Below, piece after piece: positions 11,626 to 24,000 of a stretch of 64,000 bases of DNA (position 1 is its first letter; each line of letters opens with the position of its first letter). The translations under genes and the position numbers were made by a program. The stretch covers positions 5,537,001 through 5,601,000 of the forward strand of contig NC_051087.1 of the NCBI RefSeq assembly GCF_901709675.1, written 5' to 3'. The notes under the pieces were generated by a model that searched no databases, was not told where the DNA came from, and worked only from the letters and a program-made list of their open reading frames with translations. Source of the DNA: Syngnathus acus (taxonomy: Eukaryota > Chordata > Actinopteri > Syngnathiformes > Syngnathidae).

Positions 11626-12882
11626 ATGTCGTCTCTTCTGAGGGAGGAGATGCAAAGGGTTTTATTCCGACCTGCAAAACAGAGACTGATGGAATTTATT
11701 GAAATTGAAGAACCGGAGATTGGAAGACATTTCCTCTGCGTCTCAGGTAAGCAACTTTGTTTGCTGTTGCTTTTAATTGTAACAGCGTATTTGACCCAAT
11801 GTTTAAAAACAATTATAGAAGCCACATACATATTTTTTTCTCCTCAGCCATTACGCATCCATTTTCAGGACTCTCCTGACTGTACTGCATGTAACAAACA
11901 TCTACTAAATGCATAATCCAATACAAAGTGTGAAAGAAAACTAATAATGTTCAGATTTGTCTGTCAGATATTTATTTATTCTTCATGATTATATTATTAA
12001 TTTTCATTGGTGTAGTACTGCACTGCATTTGTCCTTTACTGAATCATGTTAACCAAAATGTGTTGCCATGTTTTTGCAGTTGCAAACAGCAAAAGGCTTG
12101 TGCAATTATGTATTGTGCGCTGCCAGATAACACAGACTCCCATCAAGTCTGGATCAAAAAGGGGCCACACCAAACGCTCCAGCATCCAGGAGTGCTACAG
12201 GAGGACAGAAATTTGGTCCCTGCAAGACCTGACTCTGGTGGATGGACGAGACCCTGATGTGGTAATCTTTATAATGACTAGTATCTTTTCAGTCAACAAT
12301 GTAATGAAAGGTACATATATATGAGGACATATTTTTGCACACTTGACAAGATTGGCTTGATAAATTGTTTCAAATTTCAGATGGATTTGTGTGTGAACAT
12401 TGTTTGTAAATTACTCATTCTTATATTTGGTAATTTAATAAAAACTAGAATGTTCATCAAATTGTTTTCCAAAAAATTATGAAACTGTCCAACCACATAG
12501 GAATTATATATTTTTAATAAGGCCCATGAAATAATTAGAAATCTGCTTAAATGGTTTAAAATGTCATGTGAGACCTGGGTCTGAACATACATTGTATCTG
12601 TCTCTCTCCTAGGATGACCCGTTTTTCTTGCTCCACTTTGACACGGTGCGTACAGTGTGCGCCGTCAGCTGCTCAGCCAAATACGCTTTTGTACGTGCTT
12701 TGGTTGCTCTTAGTGAACAGCATTGTCAGAGCAAACTCAACCTGGACAACTTTGACTGGGCTTACATCAAGCCCACGTCCTTCTATTCCAACAGAGGAGA
12801 CTGTGTCGTGCTGTCACAGATATGTTTCTATGCATTTAACTTGGTATGTCTGTCCATGTGTCCTGTGCCACTGGAATCATAA
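11626..12882 (+). CDS. exoc1l: exoc1l: EXOC1-like protein with Sec3-type PH fold
   Basis: Three exons (11626-11746, 12080-12261, 12613-12882) encode 190 aa. The pattern matches the N-terminal PIP2-binding PH domain of exocyst subunit EXOC1/Sec3: an opening helix (LFRPAKQRL), a beta strand ending HFLCVS, then YRRTEIWSLQDLTLVDGRD and FLLHFDTVRTVCAVS. The rest of EXOC1 is absent, so this is the short stand-alone paralogue rather than exoc1. The family is expected to bind membrane phosphoinositides; its cellular job is poorly known. Linkage to clock agrees with CLOCK and EXOC1L sharing human 4q12. The last exon could instead splice at a GTATGT near 12841; the stop at 12882 is chosen because it is in frame and no following exon is evident. 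The C-terminus is Cys-rich (ICFYAFNLVCLSMCPVP). Confidence 0.8.
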
Positions 12883-13310
12883 TACAGATTCACAGTGATG
12901 AGTGTGTTTGTGACGATAAATGTGTCATTGAGTGTTTTCGTGTGTGTGTTTAGGTCATAATGCATGTTAAACGCACATACGTAACACGCATTGAGAAGGA
13001 ATAATTCATTGAGTGGAGCTTGTGTTACATTACTGATACTTGGGCAGGGTGATATATTACTATAAAACATTTGCATTCAAACTGAATGCATGTTCATGGT
13101 GAATACAGCTTGTACGTAACTGCCTATTTCTAATGTGTATTATGTAAAAAAATAATGTCATGTTTTTGTCCGTGTTTTCAGACTATAAAACTTCAAAATG
13201 ATCATGCAGTCTATTGAGTATTGGTTCTGTATGATAAGTAGTAATGTGTTTTAGTTCATCAACATATACTTGGTGTAGCCTATGTACTGTCAAGCCGTCA
13301 TTGCTTTACT

Positions 13311-13408
13311 TATCCTCATTAGGGTCATGGGTGAGCTGGTTCCTCTCCCAACATTACTTTGGTTGAGAGTCAGGGCCCTGAGGAGGTCGCCAGATAATCG
13401 CAGGCCAC
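13311..13408 (+). repeat. SINE-like dispersed repeat fragment
   Basis: TATCCTCATTAGGGTCATGG, GTGAGCTGG and GTCGCCAGATAATCGCAGG match the 3' half of the same teleost repeat seen at 60571-60665 and, in the opposite orientation, inside 9461-9605. The (AATG)n tract starts 15 bp after it. Confidence 0.5.
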
Positions 13409-13422
13409 ATATGATAAATCAT

Positions 13423-13468
13423 AATGAATGAATGAATGAATGAATGAATGAATGAATGAATGAATGAA

Positions 13469-13507
<39 letters not shown>

Positions 13508-13522
13508 ATACATAAATAAATA
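13423..13522 (+). repeat. compound microsatellite (AATG)n then (AAAT)n
   Basis: About 46 bp of AATG units pass without a gap into about 55 bp of AAAT units. This looks like one tetranucleotide array in which a G-to-A variant spread. It lies at the tail of a SINE-like fragment. Confidence 0.95.
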
Positions 13523-13559
13523 ACAAGCATTTTAAGTGGTTATTTTCAAAATATATTGA

Positions 13560-14036
13560 ATTTTGAGCAGTGCGACTGAATTTAAAACTGAATTCACTGC
13601 CTTGGTTGAAAACATTGTCCCATCCAATATGGCCGCGCATTGACACGTCGGTTAGCTGTGGCTAGGTGGCAGTCAACACCTAAATAGGTGTCGTAAAATA
13701 TGCCTGAATAAAACGTTAAAAAAAACACCCAAGTAAACAAACAAAAGTCAAACATTTTTTCTTTCACTTTCCACGACTCAAATTTCAAAAGTGTCATTAA
13801 GTTTATCTGCTTTGTTGTGATAGCTAAGACTCCTTATTTTTGTTCTTTTTTTAATCGGCGCAGAGAGGGTGACTACTGGCTCTATTCCTGCCGCCAAAAT
13901 TCAAGTTACAAGAACGCAGGCAGAACGGCGTTGTTGTTTACACGCGTTCAAAATCCTCGAACTCGCTGTATTGCGGTTAAAGGTACGACTAATATTTAAA
14001 ATACAGTGAATAGTTTCCCAAGGGGGCGGCTTAGAG
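13560..14036 (+). promoter_or_regulatory. smc2: smc2 promoter and 5'UTR
   Basis: The region upstream of the smc2 ATG (14037) turns from AT-rich to more CpG-containing. It carries a CCAAT next to an ATGGCCGC motif at about 13625-13640, reminiscent of CCAAT/YY1 elements in cell-cycle genes. The start site is not determinable by eye. Confidence 0.35.
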
Positions 14037-17000
14037 ATGCACATCAAGTCAATCATCCTCGAAGGGTTCAAATCCTACGCACAGCGGACTGAGATAAACG
14101 GCTTCGACCCGCTCTTCAACGCCATCACTGGACTAAACGGTAGCGGCAAGTCGAACATTTTGGACTCCATATGTTTTCTCTTGGGCATTACCAACCTTAC
14201 TCACGTAAGTGGCATTTTGGGCAAACTTATCATGTTGCATGACGAGGGGGTTTTGTGCTATAAGTATGTGGTTTCATTGGAAAGGTTCGAGCCTCCAACC
14301 TCCAGGACCTGGTCTACAAGAATGGACAAGGAGGTATCACCAAGGCCACCGTGTCCATCACTTTTGACAACGCCAACAAAAGCCAGAGTCCTTTGGGCTT
14401 TGAAACACATGATGAGATCACAGTCACCAGACAGGTTGGTGAAATCACTAGTGCTATAAATGTTAAGGACACATTATTCATCTTTGAGGGGACATTTCAA
14501 AGTGAAGCTAAAATTCTTATTAAGTAATATTAATTTGACTTTCTCAATCCTTTCAACATATCAAAGTTCACGGCAGGGTTTTGAGACATGAATGGACCAA
14601 TATATTTAATTGTCCTCATGTGCTGTTCACATTTTAATATCATTTTAACACTTCACCATTAGTCAATAGTATCTCACAGTTTAGACCGCAAAAAATACTG
14701 TAGTGCATAACTGTGTTTTTATTTTAAGGTTGTCATCGGTGGCCGAAACAAGTATCTCATCAATGGAGTCAATGCTAATAACACCAGAGTGCAGGACTTG
14801 TTCTGTTCTGTTGGCCTCAATGTCAACAACCCCCATTTTCTCATCATGCAGGTCAGCCTTCTGCGAACGTTTTGCTTTTATGTCGTTTATTTTGAGATAA
14901 TATCATCAGCATGTTTGACTTGAATCTTTAGGGAAGGATCACCAAAGTTCTAAATATGAAGCCACCAGAGGTAATGACCGAACATGTCCAAACAGTTGCT
15001 ATTTTACCTTTATGGCATAAGAGTGACAATGTTGTGCACTTGCAGATTCTTGCCATGATCGAGGAAGCTGCAGGGACTCGGATGTATGAGTGCAAGAAGA
15101 TAAGTGCCCAGAAGACCATCGAGAAGAAGGAGGCTAAGCTGAAGGAGATCCACACCGTATGTCGGCTTCTAAAAGTTTACAACTGTAAAATACAAACAAG
15201 GTATGTCATCATTAGCTCTTCATTTTTCAGGTTTTGGATGAAGAAATTACTCCAACCATGCAGAAACTTCTTGAGGTATGTTGATCCACAAAGTACACTC
15301 ACAATTAGACCTTAAATGCATCCCTTTTCCCTTTAATTTCCTCTCATACTATTTGTTTATAGCGTTGGTGTATTTGTGTGACTATATTTACCGTACCCAG
15401 ATGGTACGTGCTAAAAGCTTGAACAATTACACAGCTCTCATTGAACAAGATGTACGAACCCCACAGGAGCGATCGTCGTACCTGGAGTACCAGAAACTGA
15501 TGCGAGAGATCGAGCACTTGTCGCGCCTGTACGTGGCCTGGCAGTTCATGTGTGCCGAGGAGACCAAATTGAAGTCCGCAGAGAATCTGAAAGTGATGCA
15601 GGACAACATCGCTAAGATGCAAGCCGCCCTGGCTGAGAACGAGAGCAAAGTCCGTGAGCTCTCTGTACAGATCCAAGAACTCAAAGACAAACGAGACCAG
15701 GTACGCTCAAGGAGTTTCCCATTCTGAGAAATCAGCCCCAGAGAAAAAAACTACCATCACAGATGATGACATGAAACAGTGAATAACCCACTCGTCTCCC
15801 ATTTTGTTATTTGTGTGTGTAGAACGTAAAATAGCTGCTTCAATGACATTGCTGTTTTGCTAATGTTCAGGAAGTGAACAGCGTTTTAAAATCTCTGGAA
15901 GATACACTGGCCGAAGTGCAGCGTGTGGACGCGAAAGCTCAGAGTGCTTTCGATCTGAAAAAACAGAACATGACGGATGAAACCAAGAAGCGAGAAGAGC
16001 TCGTCGAGGGTATGCAGGAGGTAGGTATCGTGACGCTGTTTGAAATTAATCATCTGTTTCACTTCCTAATCAAAACTGCTGTCATCTGTTTTGTTTTTTT
16101 TAGGACAAGAAGATGCTGGTGGTGAAAGAGAAAGAGGTGTCCAAGTTGACGGAGCAGCTTCAGGCTCTAAAGGAGGAAGGCCAGAAGGACGGCGCGGCCC
16201 TCGAGGCTGCCGAGCAGCATTTTAAGGCTGTCTCTGCTGGTCTGTCCACCAATGAGGATGGGGAGGAGGCCACGCTGGCCGGTCAGATGATGGCCTGTAA
16301 GAATGACATGAGCAAGGCGGACACTGAAGCCAAACAGGTGAGTGAGACTTCAACATTATTCATGGAGCTGTGAATTATTTTTTGGTCCATCTCTGCTTGG
16401 ACAAAGATATCTTATATGGCCTCTGTCTTTTCCTCTCAGGCTCAAATGACCCTGAAGCACGCCCAGGCTGAACTGAAGACCAAGCAGGCCGAGGTGAAAA
16501 AGATGGATGGCGGCTACAAGAAGGATCACGATAGTCTGCAGGCTATCAAAAGCAGCAAGGAGAAATTAGAGGCCGAACTAGCCAAACTCAAATATGAAGG
16601 TCCTGCGTCTTTGCCAACGCATCTTGTCATTTTGGAAGCTGCCGTTCTTTTCAGCAATGTGTACTGTTTGCAATCTCTGCAGACGGCAAGGAGGAAAGTT
16701 TTCTGGAGAAGAAAAGACAGCTGTCCAGAGAGGTTGCAAGTCTGAAAGAGACATACGAGCGCCTTGTGTCTCGCTTCCCGAACCTTCGCTTTGATTACAA
16801 GTAAGTCACGTGGAATATTTGAACCGGTAACTTGTTTTTTTTTTTGCTAAATTGACATTTTCTTCCCCCTTTCCCCACCTGATCACAATTAATACAATGT
16901 TGAAATGTCTTTCAGAGACCCTGAACGCGGATGGGACCGCAGTCAAGTGAAAGGACTACTGGCCAACTTGATTACAGTACGCGACGTCTCCTGCGTGACC

Positions 17001-20000
17001 GCCTTAGAGGTGGTCGCAGGCGGACGACTTTATAACATCGTCGTTGACACGGAGGTGAGTGTACAACGTGCGGCTCGACTTCAGCCACATGGCTTCTCAT
17101 ACTCAACGCGGGGAATGTTTGTGTGTGTGTTTAGGTGACAGGGAAGAAGCTGCTGGAGAAGGGAGAGCTGCAGCGAAGGTACACCATCATTCCCTTGAAC
17201 AAAATCTCTGCCAAGACGCTGAGTGACAGAGTGGTCAATACTGCAAAGAGCCTGGTGAGCAAACCTAATCTTTGTTTTGCGTCATGAATGAATCCCCACT
17301 TAAGAGTGTCCATCCCCTTTCTCAGGTGGGAGAAGACAATGTGCACACAGCTCTATCCCTAGTGGGCTACGAGTCTGACTTGCGCAAAGCCATGGAGTAT
17401 GTGTTTGGCTCCACGCTGGTGTGCGACACTCTGGACAATGCCAAGAAAGTGGCTTTTGATAAACAGGTGATGACCAAGACCGTCACTCTTGGGGGAGACA
17501 TCTTCGACCCACAAGGAACTCTGAGTGGAGGTGAGAGCGAGGAGGAAGCGCGCATAGATTGTTTCCAAGCATTTACACGTTCTTAGCTATGTGTGCCTTC
17601 TTTGGCAGTGACATAGGGATGCAACTAACCAATATTTTGCTCATCGATTCATCTGCCATGTATTGACGCTGTCTGAATTATGCAAGCGTTCCGAATGTTT
17701 TGTTCCTTTCTCTTATTCCAGGAGCTCGTTCGCAGTCTGCATCAGTCCTGGTCAGCCTGCAGGAGGTGAAGGAGGTTCAGAGCAACTTGAATGAAAAGGA
17801 AGCCCAGTTGAAGGACATTGAACAACAATTGGCCAGCTTAAAGGGAACCGCCGAGAAGTAATGGCACCCTAAATTAGATGGCGATATTTCCGCGGATCAT
17901 TTCAAACTGGTTTGGGTCTCTAAATGTTCTGCCTTGTCCCTGCGGCCTCCAGATATCGTCATCTGAAACAGCAGCACGAGTTGAAGGTGGAGGAGGAGCA
18001 GATTTTGCAGGTCAAGCTCCAGCAGAGCTCCTTCCACCAGCAGCAAGAGGAGCTGGAGAGGCTGCGCAAAGCCATCGGTCGGAAACATTTAAAAAGATTA
18101 CAGATTTAAAAACACAACTTGTTTTCTTACACTGTGTATATTCTGTGACCAGATGAGAGTGAGGAGACTCTGCGTGTCAGCGAAGAGGTGCAGAAGCGGG
18201 CAGAGGAGAAGTACAAAGTGCTGGAGAACAAGATGAAGAATGCAGAAGCGGAGAGGGAGAAGGAGCTGAAAGCCGCCCAGCAGAAGCTCAACGCAGCCAA
18301 GGCCAAAGCAGATGCCTTCAACAAGAAGCTTAAGCAGAAGCAGCAGGTACGCAAACGCACCACAGCATTTGTCTAGAACGTTCCAAATCCATTTCTCAGC
18401 GACGAGTTGGTCTTTGTGTCTTGATAGGAGTCTGATGCAGTGGCCTTGGAGCTGGAGGAGCTGCAGCGGGAGCAGACTGGTTATGAGCAGCAGATTCAAG
18501 CTGTGGACGAGGCCACCAAGGCCATCAAGGAGCAGATCGACAGCATGGCCTGCACTGTGGCGCAGAACAAGGTTCCCACGCTACTCGTTATTCAAGTCAA
18601 CAGCAACTCTTATTACGGGAACATGCTGAACGTGCAGTCATATTGTGTGCAGGAGGCAGTTCGAAAGGCCCAGGAGGAACTCTCCAAGAAGAAGGATGCC
18701 ATCATGGCTCAGTTCAAAGAAATCAAGGTGAATATTTGGCCTTGGGCCGCAAAGCTTTCTGTTAAAAGGCACGTTCTAAAACTACCGGTTGAGAATCCCA
18801 GTCTACATCCGAAATATTTGTGAAAATTGGCAGCTCTCGTCTACATTGGCTCCTTGAATGTGTTTGATGAGGTGGTTGCTTCTGTGTCATGATTGTTTCA
18901 GGGGAAAACCACAGAAGCGGACAAGTTACGAGAGCAGAACAATGAAGCTCAACTGAAGGTTAAGGAATTAGAGCACAACATCAATAAACACCTGAAAGAG
19001 AGCCAGGATGCAGCAGCCGCGGTAAACAATCATTCATGTGTGTGATTTGTTTCACGAGCATGCACCCATGATCCTACCTTCTTCGTCTTCCTCACAGGTC
19101 GCTCGGATGCTGGAGGAGCACGACTGGATCCAGTCTGAGCGGCAGCACTTCGGGAGGCCCAACTCCTCTTTCGACTTCAAGACCAACAACCCCCGCGAGG
19201 CCGGCCAGCGCCTCAAGAAGCTGCAGGAGACCACCAGCAAGCTGGAGAGGAACGTCAACAAGCGGGCCATGAACATGCTTAGCGAGGCAGAGGAACGGGT
19301 GAGATGGAAAAAAAGGAAAAATGTTTCTAATCATTATAGAGAGACTGATTGATGTCCGTGTGCAGTACAATGACTTGATGAAGAAGAAGCGGATAGTGGA
19401 GAACGACAAGGCCAAGATCTTGCAGACCATTGAGGAGCTAGACCAGAAGAAGAAGGTGGCTCTCAATGTGGCCTGGCAGAAGGTTCGCCAACCAATCCAT
19501 CCACATTTGTAAAAAAACACCCCCAAGTTAAATTTCTGCCAGGAAAAACTGCAGTTCCTGAAATGGTTCAGACGTAAATCACAATTACCATTTGCTTTCC
19601 CAGGTCAACAAGGACTTTGGTTCCATTTTCTCCACCCTGCTGCCTGGAGCCTCGGCAAAACTCGCTCCTGCGCAAGGTTGCGGCTTCCTGGATGGTCTGG
19701 AGTTCAAGGTCGCCTTAGGGAACATCTGGAAGGAGAACCTGTCTGAGCTGAGTGGGGGGCAAAGGTAAGCACAGGAAGTCAATCGCATAAATTGTCTATT
19801 TTTTTTAAAATAACGTCAAACATCTGTCCTTCAGGTCTCTGGTAGCCTTGTCGCTCATTCTCGCCATGCTGCTCTTCAAGCCTGCTCCCATCTACATCTT
19901 AGATGAGGTGGACGCCGCACTGGACCTCTCGCACACGCAGAACATCGGGCAGATGCTGCGAAGCCATTTTAGACACTCGCAGGTTGGCAACTCGTTAAAA

Positions 20001-20246
20001 TGCAAATTCCACCTCACTGGTCATGTTCCATTTGCAAACATTTCAACTCTCTTCCAACAGTTCGTGGTGGTGTCACTCAAGGACGGCATGTTCACCAATG
20101 CCAACGTCCTCTTCAAGACCAAGTTTGTGGACGGCATGTCCACAGTGTCGCGCACTGCCCTCAGCCAGAGCGACACCAACCTGCCTCACAAAAGTCACGC
20201 ACGACAAGGCGTAGCTAATAGAAGAGGGAATCAAGTCGCTTGTTAG
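14037..20246 (+). CDS. smc2: smc2: condensin ATPase subunit SMC2
   Basis: SMC2 pairs with SMC4 to form the ATPase core of condensin I and II, which compacts mitotic chromosomes. Twenty-five exons give 1,200 aa, against 1,197 in human. Residues 32-39 form Walker A (GLNGSGKS). A long coiled coil follows, then the hinge (roughly 511-660, with [13 protein letters not shown]), a second coiled coil, the ABC signature LSGGQR (1085-1090) and Walker B ending ILDEVD, with the D1113-E1114 pair. All ATPase motifs are intact. The ATG is followed at once by [13 protein letters not shown], the canonical N-terminus. The last residues ([16 protein letters not shown]) are lineage-specific. The gene is convergent with ecpas. 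Confidence 0.97.
14037..20246 (+). other. smc2: smc2 exon map
   Basis: Coding exons: 14037-14204, 14285-14434, 14729-14851, 14932-14970, 15046-15156, 15231-15275, 15467-15700, 15871-16020, 16104-16337, 16440-16599, 16683-16800, 16916-17054, 17135-17254, 17326-17530, 17722-17857, 17953-18077, 18153-18346, 18428-18571, 18653-18727, 18902-19021, 19098-19298, 19366-19482, 19604-19764, 19835-19982, 20061-20246. Lengths sum to 3,603 nt with every junction in frame. Several introns are only 70-90 bp. Confidence 0.92.
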
Positions 20247-20403
20247 ATCAGCATCATCATAAACAGTTCATTGCTCATTCCTTTTGCTATCATCTTTACT
20301 GTTCATTCATTCTCTGAGATCTTTGTGAATATGTTGAAACTTTTGTTTTATATGTTATTTGCCATCTGTTTTAATCCCAATGCATAAATGTAGTAGTTTA
20401 GTA

Positions 20404-20409
20404 AATAAA
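20404..20409 (+). terminator. smc2: smc2 poly(A) signal
   Basis: AATAAA lies 158 nt after the stop codon, in an AT-rich 3'UTR with T-rich sequence downstream. Inferred from position only. Confidence 0.6.
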
Positions 20410-20568
20410 ATATGTACGCTTATACCTATTTGAAAATACAGGAGTCCTTTTTGGTCAATTATTATTTCTGTCATATGTGGTTGTTACTAACTTCTAATGA
20501 GAAAAAAAACACTAGATCAACACAAACTGATAGATTAGTCAAATAATCACTGTTGGGACAAGGTAGTT

Positions 20569-20574
20569 TTTATT
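20569..20574 (-). terminator. ecpas: candidate ecpas poly(A) signal
   Basis: TTTATT on the plus strand (AATAAA on minus) lies about 440 nt beyond the ecpas stop. A nearer alternative is at 20863-20868. If this one is used, the ecpas and smc2 transcripts end within about 150 bp of each other. Confidence 0.4.
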
Positions 20575-21016
20575 TCACTTGTGACAAATTGAAACAACTA
20601 AAGCATGTATCACTTAAACAGGGTTGTAACTTAGTTTCAAGACCTGACAGAAAAAGTCACCTCATATATTTTGCAACGAAAACTCCAAGGTTTTCACCTC
20701 CCAATGTTTTAAAGAGTAATAATAGTATTGTCACTTTGGCAACAGTCCGCCAGGGTAAAACAGTTGTCGATATTTAACGAGTAGACAAACGATACAACAG
20801 TAGTAAAAGCCTCTCTTCGGGGCCATAATTAGTGTCAACCACTCTGGTTCATCACATTTAAATTTATTACTAGAACAACTGTCCAAAGAGCCAAATAGAA
20901 AGGACACTACAAAAGACAACTTTCACACTGGGGAACAAGGTGTGTAATTTCTTATTACTTTGACCACAGAGTTTATGTGGCTGCTTTGTGTGCATGTGTG
21001 ACTGACTGAGACTGGC

Positions 21017-24000
21017 TCAAGGCTGGCTCTGGATATGCCTGCGCAGATCTTGAGCTTTGTCCCTCAGGTCTGGTCTGCTGTCTGACTGCAGCGTAGACAG
21101 GGAACGCTGCAGCTGCTCCCGACTCTTCACCGACACACAATCCCACTGTTCGCTCTCTGGTGCACACATACACATGTAAGTAAAACTATCAGTAATATAA
21201 ATATGAATCATCATGGGGAAATAAAATCGAGGTAATGAAAGGCTGTAGTTGGTTTTTCCTCTTGGTGTCCTTACCTCCAGTCCTCTTCACAATCAGCTCC
21301 ACTACAGACAAAGCCTCCGTCCTCACAGAAGAATAACTTTTGTTTTCTGGTAAAGGAGGAACATCACACATGAAGGGGAAGTGGAAGCCTACTGAAAAGT
21401 TCGACGGTGACGTTTACCTAAAGGATGAGTGAGAGCAGCACAGGTGTCGGTTAAGAGGCGAGACAGCGTGCTCACGTCGCTGCTGTTCTTCTCAAACAGC
21501 AGTAATCTGGAGGGAAAACGGAAAAAGGAATATTCATGTCGTGTGACAACATGACAGTCATTGGAGGCGTTTTTTGGTTGTCCTTACCCCTGGAAATAGG
21601 CCTTCATGCAGCGGAGAACGGCAAGCTGCACCTTCCATGTGCTCAACTGCAGCTTCTCACACATGAGGCTACAGACCTCCTCCTGGAAACGAGCTGTCAC
21701 AAAAACGTGTGATATCAAAGATTAGTCTATTCATTTGTTATATCGGAATTTTGCAGCATGAGAACTCACATTGAGTCTGCGGGTTCTTCGGCCAAGTTTT
21801 TCCCATGGTGTCAAAAGCGCAGAGCACAACTTCAGTCTGCAGTTCTTTCTCCTTGGTTCCGAGGTCAACCTCCTCCTCTCGTGACCTCGGTGACGCTGCG
21901 CCGCTCTCTGGACAGCTCTGCCAACAAGTTGAAACACTCGACGTGTCACACAGAGGGGCTTCCTGCCCCCCAAAAAAGATGCAGCTGAAAGACACCAACG
22001 TTACCTTCTTTATCAGAGGGAAGAGGACGTCGGTCATGTCGCTGAAGCGGTCCTCCTGGCTGCTATGAAGCACGTCGCCAGCACAGCACAGGGCGGACAT
22101 CTTGTACACCAGACTCTCCTTACGACATTCCTTGAAGACCACCTCCAGCACCTCTGAGGTGGTGGGCTGGCCTGCGCAAGGCTTCTGTAGCTCTGTGCTA
22201 CAGAGAGTACATACGTACAAACATAAAAAAGCAGGATGAACTCAAGTGGATATAAAAAGTCTACACACCCCTGTTCAGAAACCCTTTTGTGATCAAAATA
22301 AACTTGACCAAGACTTATATAATAATAAAAATGTAAAATAACAAATGCAACAAGGGTGAAAAGAAAGACCTGCATTTGGAGACAATTGATCCAATAGCCT
22401 TCAGTAGTTCCTCCTAGAGGGTGGGAACAAAAGCCAAAGGACGCCATCACTTAGTACGCCATCATTGTTTTTGCAACTCTACAGTTTCATGCGAATTACC
22501 TTGCCCGCCCACGTGCGTCCCGCCAGACCCTGGATTAAGGCAGTCAGCACCAAGCCCAGGTGTGGCGCCACCAATGAGCCCGTCTGTTCCTTGGCAACGG
22601 TTGCCATGGCAGCTGCGCCCTGAGCCTTCATCTTCCAAGACTGGGACTGCAGTGCCTTCTGGGTAATGGCGATGAGCTCCGTCATGTAAAGGCGGATGCC
22701 CCCAAAACTTCCTGGAACCCCAATTTTTTCTTGTTTTTAATCATGACAGTGACCATAATTTACTTCAGTTTTTTTCTTATTTACATTAAATATAATCCAT
22801 CGCTCCTTTTTCTATTAACTGTACTCATAATGGGTAAAGATGTCTCACCGGGGACATTCTCCTGCCACACTTCAGTCCACAAGGTGGCGTCGTGACTCTC
22901 TCCTTTATCCTCGTCAGTGGCGGGTGCCTGGTGCATGCCCAAGAAAGCCAGCGGCAGGGCCACTCCGGCATGGGCCTTCAGCACATCGGGGCTATAGTGG
23001 CTGATGGCGTGCACAGTCAGGGCACAGGAGGACTTGTACACAGGCTCTGGAAAGAAATCAAAAGGAATGTTCTTTATGAAGATGAATGTAAATTGGTTGT
23101 AGTGCTGCCTCACCTTCTTTCTCCAGGTACCAGGTGCTGAGCTTCAGAAGCAGCTTCTCCACACTGCTGTCTTTCGCGGTCTGATGGAGCAAAACAAACG
23201 GGCATACTGTATCGACAGTGCAGATCAATAAGACTGCTGTTGATTTGTGTTTCAAATGATAAATAGTTGTGCTGATCCACTTTTTGGAGCAGCCATCCAA
23301 ACTACGCTTAGATGAACTTTACCACTTGGCGGAAAAGTACACGACACAGTTTGAGCTAACGCTGTCAAAACACCGGCGCAGAATTCAAAGTCCTTACCCT
23401 GACTAGATGGCCCAGTGCAAAGGCGAAGGCTTTCTGAACCACGGCGCTTCTGTCGTGGATGCCGCTGAGCAGAGCGCTCATTAGTTTACCTGAGAGCATC
23501 ACAAACCATGAGCATCTTGCTTGTACGCAAGAAAACATGACAAAAGTAGCGGGCAGTGTGGCACCTGAGTACGGCGTAAGGTCCTGGGGACACTGCACTG
23601 TAAGTGAAATAATCACACTGGCACAACCACCCTGTGAAAAGAGATGATGTAAAGTCATACGTGGTCTTGCTATTTTTGAAAAAAACAAAACAAAACCATC
23701 AATTCATATAGTTTTGTACGATTTTTTGGTAACACTAAAATGCCACCAGATGGCGCCAAAGTATGAGAATATTGAAGCATACGTGTTTTGAAGTCATAAC
23801 ATTGTGGTATAGTTACATTTTCAACTATTAACATTGCTAATTAAAAATCTTTTTATGTCGATCACAGTTTTTTTTCTCACTTTTCTCTAGAAAGCCAAGC
23901 TCTAATTGCCTTACGGTATTCCAGGCTCATGCATTACCTTGGTGCCTAGCCCGACTCCGCTCTTCAGCAGCTCACACAGCTTGGGAACGAGCTCCCCCAA

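Larger units (their letters stand above)
12883..13559. other. exoc1l 3' flank and intergenic spacer
   Basis: No exon seen. It holds a SINE-like fragment followed directly by a compound tetranucleotide repeat (separate entries). A poly(A) signal for exoc1l could not be fixed; AATAAA hexamers inside the microsatellite are not informative. Confidence 0.55.

Noticed and set aside
15278-15466. Extra smc2 coding upstream of exon 15467
   Set aside because: The open frame continues left, but the acceptor CCACAG at 15466 joins KLLE to [10 protein letters not shown] exactly as in SMC2. The sequence before it is intron.
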